From Candidatus Aminicenantota bacterium (lineage in GTDB: Bacteria; Acidobacteriota; Aminicenantia; UBA2199), in NCBI GenBank assembly GCA_026393775.1, contig JAPKZM010000251.1, positions 1 through 5,792 of the forward strand: DNA of 5,792 nt. The letters are read 5' to 3'. The position numbers and the translations under genes were made by a program. This document shows, one piece after another, positions 1 to 5,229 of this stretch (within the stretch, counting starts at the first letter, position 1; the number at the start of each line of letters is the position of its first letter). The notes beneath the pieces are model-generated. The model made no database searches. It was given only the letters and a program-made list of their open reading frames with translations, and was not told where the DNA came from.

Positions 1-105
1 GGCATCAGCTATTGCCAGAAAAGCGGCCAGATCGTGCCGGTGCGGGTCGGGCAGCCGACGATAAAAATCAACAAGCTGTTCGTCAATGGTGGCCCAGGTG
101 CTTGA
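1..105 (+). CDS. tldD: TldD-family metallopeptidase, C-terminal end only
   Basis: The frame is open from the left edge and stops with TGA at 103-105, giving 34 residues that contain C-Q-K-S-G-Q-I-V-P-V and V-G-Q-P-T-I-K-I. From memory this matches the end of E. coli TldD, which has a GxCGKAGQxVPVGVGQPTLK-type ending. TldD is the metal-binding, catalytic half of the TldD-TldE heterodimer, a cytoplasmic peptidase that trims unfolded peptides and in enterobacteria matures microcin B17 and degrades CcdA. Its HExxxH zinc site and start lie outside the window, so catalytic competence cannot be judged here. The gene immediately downstream is a TldE homologue overlapping by 20 bases, the usual tldD-tldE pairing, which supports the call despite the short fragment. 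Confidence 0.85.
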   Translation, partial: GISYCQKSGQIVPVRVGQPTIKINKLFVNGGPGA

Positions 106-1396
106 AACGGTTTTAAAAACGGGGAAGGAAGCAGGCTTTTCGACCGTCGAGGCTTTCGGCGAAAAAACCTGGCGCTGGGAAAGCGAAGGCAACGAACCGC
201 CGCTGGCCGCCCATGAAGTTCAGAGCAACCGACTGCTGGCCAGGGCTTTCCGGGACAGCGGTGATCCCTCAGGCTTCAGCCTTTCCAATCCCGACGCGCG
301 CTTGATCAAGCAATACTTTTCCAGCCTGAGCGCGGCTTCGGGCCCGGACAACAAAAAAAACTATGCCCATTTGCTTCCCCGGAGCTTTGCCAAGACCAAG
401 TTGGCCATCTACGATCCGGAAATCGAGGACTGGGACGAAACACGGGTCAACGAATTGCTGGAGAAGATCAAGGAAAGCCTGGTGGCTTTCCCGGGATTGA
501 AACTGAAAAAATATCATTTTTTTAGACTGTTGAAAAAAGTTTATCTGGCCAACAGCCACGGTTTTTTGGCCAAGTACAAAAAAACGCATTTCCAGGTCCA
601 GGTCGCTTTCATGCTCCGGGATCACGTTCTCGAGCTGAGCGAAAGCCATATTTATTTTAGCCATTTCAATCCCGAGCGCCTGGTGGCCAGGGCGGCTAAC
701 CTGCTCGGCGCCCTGACAGCCGAACCGCTGCCGGCGTGCGGCGCGGAATTGTTCGTCATGTCGCCGGAAGCCTCGGTCCAGATGCTGAAGGAGTTTTCCT
801 CCGGCCTGCGGCTCGATCCGTCAGGCGGAAAAAGCCGTCTGATCGGCGCTTCGGCCAAGGTCAGCATTTTGGACAATCCAGCTTTGGCGGAGCAGACCGG
901 ATCGGTTCCCTTCGACGACGAAGGGACGGCGGCGGAGGAAAAATACCTGATCAACAAGGGAGTGTTCGTCTCAGCCGTCTCCGACATCCGCAGCGCCTTC
1001 CTGAAGCAAAAGCGGTCGTCGGGGAACGGCTTTCGCGATGAAAGGGGAATTTTCCCGCAGGTCCAGTTCTCCAACCTCTACTTCAAACCCTCGGTGGCTT
1101 CCATGGCCGACCTGCTACGCGTTGCCGGCGAGGGAGTTTTGGTCTACCTGGTCAAGTTGAAGGGTTTCGGGGCGAACCCCAATGAATATGTTTTTTCGGC
1201 CCACGGATATTGGTTTGCCGACAACGAGATCGCCCATCCCGTCCAGTTCCTCTTCAAGACCACCATGCGCTCCTATTTCCTGCGCATTCTGGAGATTTCC
1301 CGGGAACTGCGCTTTTTTCACAACCGATTCAATATCGGTTCGCCCTATCTCCTCCTGCAGGGACGCTGCGATCCTGAAAAAAAAATCAGCATTTGA
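86..1396 (+). CDS. pmbA: TldE/PmbA-type peptidase subunit (divergent)
   Basis: This 436-residue protein is close to the usual PmbA/TldE length (about 450). Family signatures are N-S-H-G at residues 156-159, D-N-P-A-L near 263-267, S-V-P-F-D-D-E-G at 273-280 followed by the K-G-V-F strand, S-S-G-N at 311-314, and H-G-Y-W-F...E-I-A-H-P-V at 373-386. There is no HExxxH zinc motif, as expected for TldE, the non-catalytic partner that forms the heterodimeric peptidase with TldD. The segment before H-G-Y-W-F reads N-P-N-E-Y-V-F-S where E. coli PmbA has V-T-G-D-Y-S, and the following 'AGN' region is also altered, so this is a diverged member. ATG 86 is the earliest plausible start because an in-frame TAA lies at 62-64. 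GTG 89 or 98 are possible alternatives. No clear Shine-Dalgarno precedes it, so translational coupling to tldD is likely (inference). A run of nine A (1377-1385) sits just before the stop. Confidence 0.88.
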   Translation: MVAQVLETVLKTGKEAGFSTVEAFGEKTWRWESEGNEPPLAAHEVQSNRLLARAFRDSGDPSGFSLSNPDARLIKQYFSSLSAASGPDNKKNYAHLLPRSFAKTKLAIYDPEIEDWDETRVNELLEKIKESLVAFPGLKLKKYHFFRLLKKVYLANSHGFLAKYKKTHFQVQVAFMLRDHVLELSESHIYFSHFNPERLVARAANLLGALTAEPLPACGAELFVMSPEASVQMLKEFSSGLRLDPSGGKSRLIGASAKVSILDNPALAEQTGSVPFDDEGTAAEEKYLINKGVFVSAVSDIRSAFLKQKRSSGNGFRDERGIFPQVQFSNLYFKPSVASMADLLRVAGEGVLVYLVKLKGFGANPNEYVFSAHGYWFADNEIAHPVQFLFKTTMRSYFLRILEISRELRFFHNRFNIGSPYLLLQGRCDPEKKISI

Positions 1397-1421
1397 AAGC
1401 CGGCAGTGGGTCGGCCTTGAT

Positions 1422-1450
1422 TTGAAAAAAACAGCCGGGTTTGCTATAAA
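1422..1450 (+). promoter_or_regulatory. Predicted sigma-70 promoter of the response regulator
   Basis: TTGAAA at 1422-1427 is followed, after exactly 17 bases, by TATAAA at 1445-1450, each one mismatch from consensus. TGC at 1442-1444 adds an extended -10 (TGn). The expected start of transcription, about 7 bases past the -10, falls at or next to the A of the regulator's ATG at 1457. This is a pattern reading only; no transcript data are available. Confidence 0.68.
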
Positions 1451-1456
1451 CAAACC
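1438..1456. repeat. Inverted repeat around the -10 box; possible operator
   Basis: GGTTTG (1438-1443) and CAAACC (1451-1456) are perfect 6-base inverted arms separated by CTATAAA, which contains the -10 hexamer. The right arm ends directly at the ATG. A dimeric repressor bound here would block RNA polymerase, so autorepression or control by another regulator is conceivable. The arms are short enough to occur by chance. Confidence 0.4.
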
Positions 1457-2854
1457 ATGGAAAACGTGAAAGTCCTGGTCATCGATGACGAAAAGAATAT
1501 CCAGGAATCGGTGAAAATGGTCCTGGATTATGAAAAATACTCCGTCTCCCTGGCCAAGGACGGGATCTCGGGCATCGAAAGTTTTAAAAGGATCATGCCC
1601 GACATCGTTCTGCTGGATGTCAAGATGCCGGGCGGCATGGACGGTTTACAGGTACTAAAATCGCTGAAGGCCGTGAATCCGGGCGTCGAGATCATCATGA
1701 TCTCCGGCCACTCCGGAATCGAGGAGGCGGTGGAGGCTTCGCGCCTGGGAGCTTTTGATTTCCTGGAAAAGCCAATTTCCCGCGACAAGCTGGTTTTGAC
1801 CGTTCGCAACGCGGCTGAAAAAATCCAGCTGCTCAAGGAAAATTTCAGCCTGCGGAACTTGACCGCCAGGAAGTACGAACTGGTGGGCCGGTCGGCCGTG
1901 ATGCAGGCCCTGCAGGAGACCATCCGCCGCGTGGCGCGCAGCGAATCCACCGTCCTGATCTCCGGCGACAGCGGCACGGGCAAGGAACTGATCGCCCGCC
2001 TGATCCACCAGCATTCCGGCCGCCGCCAGAACCGCTTCGTCCAGGTCAATTGCGCCGCCATCCCGGATGAATTGATCGAGAGCGAGCTCTTCGGCCATGA
2101 AAAGGGTTCCTTCACCGGCGCGTACGAAAAAAAGATAGGCAAGTTCGAAAGCGCCCACCGCGGCAGCATTTTTCTGGACGAGATCGGCGACCTGAGCTTG
2201 AAGGCCCAGGCCAAGGTGCTGCGGGTGCTTGAGGAGGGCGAGGTGCAGCCGGTGGGCTCGCCGGAGATCAAGAAGATCAACGTCCGCGTCATCGCGGCCA
2301 CCAACAAGAACCTGGAGGAGGAGATCAGGAAAAACAATTTCCGCGAAGACCTGTTTTTCCGCCTGAACGTGGTGCCGATCCATTCGCCGGCGCTGCGCGA
2401 AAGGAAGGAAGACATCCCCTTGCTGATCGAACACTTCATCACCTACTTTTCCGAGGAGAACAATTACAAGAAAAAGACCTTTTCCAACGCGGCACTGGCG
2501 CAACTGATGGAATACCCCTGGAAGGGCAACGTGCGTGAATTGCGCAATTTGGTTGAAAGGCTCTTGATCATGTGCCGCACCGACCCGATCTCCGGCCCGG
2601 ATCTGCCCGATTACCTCGGCCGCAAGAGCGCGGGCGGCGAAACGGCCCTGCTCCAGATCAAGAATTGGAAGGACTTCAAGAACGAGGCGGAAAAGGCCTA
2701 CCTGGAACAAAAGCTAAAGGAATACGAATACAACGTGGCCAAGACGGCCCGCGAAATCGGCCTGCCGCGCAGCAACCTCTATCAAAAAATAGAATCTCTT
2801 GGTATAATAGTAACGCATCAGCAGGATGCGGATGAAGAATCGCCCCTTTCGTAA
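1457..2854 (+). CDS. Sigma-54-dependent response regulator, NtrC/NtrX type
   Basis: This 465-residue, three-domain activator is full length. The receiver (about 1-120) has the acidic pair D10-D11, phospho-acceptor D54 in L-L-D-V-K-M-P, S83 and K105. The AAA+ domain (about 141-375) has Walker A G-D-S-G-T-G-K-E (170-177), the sigma-54 contact loop G-S-F-T-G-A (217-222), Walker B I-F-L-D-E (238-242), sensor I near N283, arginine-finger region F-R-E-D-L-F-F-R (295-302) and sensor II G-N-V-R-E-L (357-362). A Fis-type HTH lies at about 415-450, ending K-I-E-S-L-G-I. Such proteins are phosphorylated by a histidine kinase, bind enhancers and use ATP to open sigma-54 promoters. No kinase gene is in the window, so partner and targets are unknown. 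The loop is GSFTGA rather than the commoner GAFTGA. No Shine-Dalgarno precedes the ATG. The last 15 residues, beyond the HTH, are encoded by the rnpB promoter and 5' end, and the stop lies inside rnpB. Confidence 0.95.
   Translation: MENVKVLVIDDEKNIQESVKMVLDYEKYSVSLAKDGISGIESFKRIMPDIVLLDVKMPGGMDGLQVLKSLKAVNPGVEIIMISGHSGIEEAVEASRLGAFDFLEKPISRDKLVLTVRNAAEKIQLLKENFSLRNLTARKYELVGRSAVMQALQETIRRVARSESTVLISGDSGTGKELIARLIHQHSGRRQNRFVQVNCAAIPDELIESELFGHEKGSFTGAYEKKIGKFESAHRGSIFLDEIGDLSLKAQAKVLRVLEEGEVQPVGSPEIKKINVRVIAATNKNLEEEIRKNNFREDLFFRLNVVPIHSPALRERKEDIPLLIEHFITYFSEENNYKKKTFSNAALAQLMEYPWKGNVRELRNLVERLLIMCRTDPISGPDLPDYLGRKSAGGETALLQIKNWKDFKNEAEKAYLEQKLKEYEYNVAKTAREIGLPRSNLYQKIESLGIIVTHQQDADEESPLS
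2779..2808 (+). promoter_or_regulatory. Predicted rnpB promoter, inside the regulator gene
   Basis: A perfect TATAAT at 2803-2808 is preceded by TGG at 2800-2802, an extended -10. The -35 is poor: the best candidate is CTATCA at 2779-2784 (3 of 6, 18-base spacer), followed by an A-tract at 2784-2789. Predicted initiation near 2814-2816 is just ahead of the rnpB P1 helix at 2819. The element overlaps the regulator's L-G-I-I codons. It supports a dedicated rnpB promoter, although read-through from the regulator promoter could also supply rnpB. Confidence 0.68.
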
Positions 2855-3248
2855 TTGAGAGGGGAGGAAAGTCCGGGCTCCGCAGGGAAGGATGATCCCC
2901 AACAGGGATTTCCCCTCGTTGAACGGGGGGACAGGACAGTGTCACAGAGAACAGACCGCCCGGCCGCGTTCGCGCGGTTGGGTAAGGGTGAAAAGGTGAG
3001 GTAAGAGCTCACCGTCCTGGGCGGCGACGCCCGTGACTGAGACAAACCCCATCCGGAGCAAGGCTTAACAGAGGGCGTTCGAGGCTTTCCCGGCCGAGGT
3101 CCTCGGGTTAGCTGCTGGATCCCGTTGGTCCCCAAGGGGGACCGACAAACTAGATCCGCCAAAGTCGGCGGATAGTTTGTGCGGCAACGCCGGGACTAGA
3201 TAAATGATTCTTCTAGACAGAACCCGGCTTATAGTCCGCATCCTGCTG
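2819..3248 (+). ncRNA. rnpB: RNase P RNA (M1 RNA), type A layout
   Basis: This is the catalytic RNA that, with protein RnpA, removes 5' leaders from pre-tRNAs. Universal core pieces are GAGGAAAGTCCGGGCTC (2864-2880), ACAGAGAACAGACCGCC (2944-2960), GGTAAGGGTGAAAAGG (2981 region onward, near 2991), GGAGCAAGG (3055-3063) and AGACAGAACCCGGCTTATAG (3215-3234). Helices I could pair by eye: P1, 14 perfect pairs (2819-2832 with 3235-3248); P2, 8 pairs (2834-2841 with 3206-3213); P3, 8 pairs including one G-U (2843-2850 with 2857-2864); P7 GGATG/CATCC (2890-2894 with 3050-3054); a UUCG-capped hairpin (2974-2987); a hairpin 2995-3013; and a GCGA-capped hairpin (3019-3032). GGT at 3106-3108 is the probable L15 site that pairs with the tRNA CCA end. 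At about 430 nt it is on the long side, mostly from an enlarged P18 region (3120-3195). The ends are set from P1 and may be a few bases off. The first 36 bases overlap the upstream coding sequence. Confidence 0.96.
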
Positions 3249-3266
3249 CTGCCTTGACCCTGGATT

Positions 3267-4418
3267 TTAAAAGGCTTCGGCAAAGGTCAGGTAAAAGGCG
3301 GGGGACGAGTCGGCAAAGCCGACGTCCAGGCGGACGTTCAGGTTCTCGCGCGGGTTGAACTTGTAGCGCAGGCCGATGCCTGCGGCCGGGTGGAATTCCC
3401 CCAGCGACAGTTGTCCCGCTTGCGCCTGCACCTGGGCCAGCCCTGCGAATGCGCATAAGCCGAAGCGCCGCCACAAGGGGAGGCGATACTCCGCCTGCAT
3501 GGCCAGCATGCTCATATCGCGGTAACGGCCTTCATAGAAGCCGCGTAACAGGTTCAAACCGCCGAACATGGGCAGCGTCTGGAACGGGCACTCGCCCCAT
3601 GTCGATTTACCTATCGCCTGGACGGCCAGCACGGAGCCGCGACCCAGGGGGAAGTACTTTCTGGCGTCCAATGTCAATTGGCTGAAAGCAAAATCACTGC
3701 CCAGCGCCTTGGGGAAAAAGTTCAGTAACAATGCGGAATAAGTTCCCTTGCTGGTGGAGAACGTGTTGTCGCGGCTGTCCCATTTGCCGAAAAGCCCGAT
3801 CCCGGTCAATCTCGCGCCGCGGCTGCCGGGAATCTCTCCCGCGGCCAGCAAGCCGTTGTTCGCGGTTTCGATGATATGTTGCGAAAACATCTCCAGGTGC
3901 ACACCAGTGAACAGGTTCGCGCCCCAGCGGCGTTGGACATTTACTTGCAGGCGCCAGTTGCGCGCGTTGAAATCTTCGCGGTCCTCCGTCGCACTGCGGT
4001 TACCGCTGCCGTAGAAACGGTCCGGGTAAAGCGAGTATTTCGCCTGGCCGTCCAGCAGCTTGACGCCGCCGGCCAGATAAAATTCATAATCGACCTGGGC
4101 GATGGTCTGCTTGTTCTGAGTATGAACCAGGTTGAAGCGGTAGTGGGAAAGGCGGGAGGGCATTTCAGAACGGCCGAGCCGGAAATAATGGATGCCGACG
4201 ATTCCCCAGGAAAAAAGCGTTTCCGGCGTGTAGTAGACGACCGGGGTGATTACGAAGCCGCCGCGGGTTTGCTCGACAGGCTTAGCGGCGGTTTCGCCCT
4301 GGGCGAAGCCCGGCCCGTCCTGGGCGAAGCCCGGCTTGCCCAGGACGAGCAGCAGGAGAACGGCGGCGCATAAAAAGCGTTGCCGGCAGCGGTCCCCTCT
4401 CAAGCGTTTAATCGGCAT
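3267..4418 (-). CDS. BamA/TamA-type outer-membrane beta-barrel protein without POTRA domains
   Basis: This 383-residue protein has a signal peptide: basic n-region K-R-L-R...R-Q-R (4-14), hydrophobic core 16-26, and likely cleavage after G-F-A at residue 32. The mature part is rich in alternating barrel strands and shows Omp85 marks: W-D-S-R-D-N-T-F with K-G-T-Y (213-227), L-R-G-F-Y-E-G-R-Y (291-299, the loop-6 RGF motif), G-I-G-L-R-Y (347-352), N-V-R-L-D-V-G-F (361-368) and a terminal aromatic F383 as the BAM recognition signal. At this length there is no room for POTRA repeats, so it is unlikely to be BamA or TamA itself; it belongs with the 'surface antigen' barrel-only members, whose cargo is generally unknown. 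It is last in the nadE-rsmI operon. Its ATG overlaps the rsmI end by 11 bases and has AGGCGG 7 bases upstream, so coupled translation is likely. A 21-base tandem duplication lies at the signal cleavage site. Confidence 0.86.
   Translation of the reverse strand: MPIKRLRGDRCRQRFLCAAVLLLLVLGKPGFAQDGPGFAQGETAAKPVEQTRGGFVITPVVYYTPETLFSWGIVGIHYFRLGRSEMPSRLSHYRFNLVHTQNKQTIAQVDYEFYLAGGVKLLDGQAKYSLYPDRFYGSGNRSATEDREDFNARNWRLQVNVQRRWGANLFTGVHLEMFSQHIIETANNGLLAAGEIPGSRGARLTGIGLFGKWDSRDNTFSTSKGTYSALLLNFFPKALGSDFAFSQLTLDARKYFPLGRGSVLAVQAIGKSTWGECPFQTLPMFGGLNLLRGFYEGRYRDMSMLAMQAEYRLPLWRRFGLCAFAGLAQVQAQAGQLSLGEFHPAAGIGLRYKFNPRENLNVRLDVGFADSSPAFYLTFAEAF
4298..4335. repeat. Imperfect tandem repeat at the signal-peptide cleavage site
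   Basis: CCTGGGCGAAGCCCGGC occurs at 4298-4314 and again at 4319-4335, a period of 21 bases (7 codons). On the minus strand it encodes P-G-F-A-Q twice (residues 29-33 and 36-40) of the outer-membrane barrel protein, so the likely signal peptidase site is present in two copies. The period keeps the reading frame. Confidence 0.85.
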
Positions 4419-5226
4419 CCGAATACCGCCTGACCTTTTTTTTGGGTTTCTTTTGCATGAGAATTTTCTTCAACTGGTTTTTCCCCAGGCCATGGCGCTC
4501 GCGGAAATAAGCGTAAACGTCCTCGCTGCTCCGCAGCACGGGCGCCGGTTCAACGGACCGCGCCTCGGCGCCGGCGATGACGATGACGATTTCTCCCAGG
4601 ATGGTTTCGTCTTTCAACGCGTCCGCCCATTCATCCAAACGGCCGCGCATGATCTTTTCATGTTTTTTGCTCAATTCCTTGGCCAGAGCGAAACGGCGTC
4701 CTCCCAGCGTCGCGGCGGCGTTCTGCAGGAATTTTTCCGCCCGCCGTGGCGATTCGTAAAATACCATGGTAAAGGGAAGGGGAGCCAGGGATTTGCAGAA
4801 GCGGCGCAAGTCGCTCTGCCCCCTTGGGGGAAAGCCGAGGAAGATGAAGCGGTGCGGGTCGATGCCCGAAGCCACCAGGGCCGGGACGAAAGCGGTCGGC
4901 CCGGGCAAGGGGATGACCGGGATGTTCCGGACGATGGCTTTTTCGATCAGGATGAAGCCGGGATCGGAGATGGCCGGTGTGCCCGAATCGGTGATCAGGG
5001 CTCCGTCCTGGCCAGCTAAAAGGGTGAGGATCTTCTCCGCCTGAATCTCCTCCTTGGGACGGTAATGGCTGATGATCCGTTTCTTGATCTGCAGATGGTT
5101 GAGAAGTTTTTGCGAGTAGCGGCTGTCCTCGGCAATGATAAAGTCGACCCGGCGCAGGATGGCGATCGCCCGTTCGCTGATGTCCTGCAGGTTGCCGATC
5201 GGCGTCGGGACGATGTAAAGAGCCAT
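4408..5226 (-). CDS. rsmI: 16S rRNA (cytidine1402-2'-O)-methyltransferase RsmI
   Basis: This 272-residue protein is close to the family's usual length (about 285). RsmI uses S-adenosylmethionine to methylate the ribose 2'-O of C1402 in the 30S P site; RsmH adds the base methyl. The SPOUT-unrelated tetrapyrrole-methylase-type fold is seen in order: V-P-T-P-I-G-N-L-Q-D-I (6-16), A-E-D-S-R (32-36), T-D-S-G-T-P-A-I-S-D-P-G (79-90), P-L-P-G-P-T-A (107-112 region), F-I-F-L-G-F-P-P-R-G (127-136) and F-Y-E-S-P-R-R (156-162). Small departures from the commonest forms are S35 for T and S81 for A in the D-A-G-T-P loop. The C-terminus is strongly basic, with a K-K-P-K-K-K-V-R-R tail, plausibly for rRNA contact (inference). 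It starts 3 bases after the nadE stop and has only a weak GGAAT-type ribosome site, consistent with coupling to nadE. Its end overlaps the next gene. Confidence 0.96.
   Translation of the reverse strand: MALYIVPTPIGNLQDISERAIAILRRVDFIIAEDSRYSQKLLNHLQIKKRIISHYRPKEEIQAEKILTLLAGQDGALITDSGTPAISDPGFILIEKAIVRNIPVIPLPGPTAFVPALVASGIDPHRFIFLGFPPRGQSDLRRFCKSLAPLPFTMVFYESPRRAEKFLQNAAATLGGRRFALAKELSKKHEKIMRGRLDEWADALKDETILGEIVIVIAGAEARSVEPAPVLRSSEDVYAYFRERHGLGKNQLKKILMQKKPKKKVRRYSDAD
4426..4431 (-). promoter_or_regulatory. Ribosome binding site of the barrel gene
   Basis: On the minus strand AGGCGG (one mismatch to AGGAGG) lies 7 bases ahead of the ATG at 4418. It sits inside the last codons of rsmI, and it supports this ATG as the start and re-initiation or coupling after rsmI. 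Confidence 0.6.
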
Positions 5227-5229
5227 CGT

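Noticed and set aside
1399..1419. Possible terminator after tldE
   Set aside because: AAGCCG and CGGCCTT can pair only over four to six bases with a bulge, and no T-run follows, so it is not a convincing intrinsic terminator.
1655..2710. A 351-codon open frame on the minus strand under the response regulator, and another at 1528-2442
   Set aside because: They lie opposite a full-length regulator with all expected motifs. Their translations are low-complexity (rich in L, A, Q, R or S, R) with no recognisable domain, typical of antisense frames in GC-rich genes.
2870..3200. CRISPR, tRNA or riboswitch in the structured non-coding region
   Set aside because: There are no spaced direct repeats, no cloverleaf or CCA-type acceptor, and the structure matches RNase P RNA end to end.
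2818..3283. Minus-strand open frames over the rnpB region
   Set aside because: The conserved RNase P RNA core and paired helices explain this stretch; the frames have no protein-like motifs.
4246..5019. A 257-codon plus-strand open frame across the rsmI/barrel junction
   Set aside because: It is antisense to rsmI and the barrel signal peptide, shows no domain, and its composition mirrors the opposite strand.
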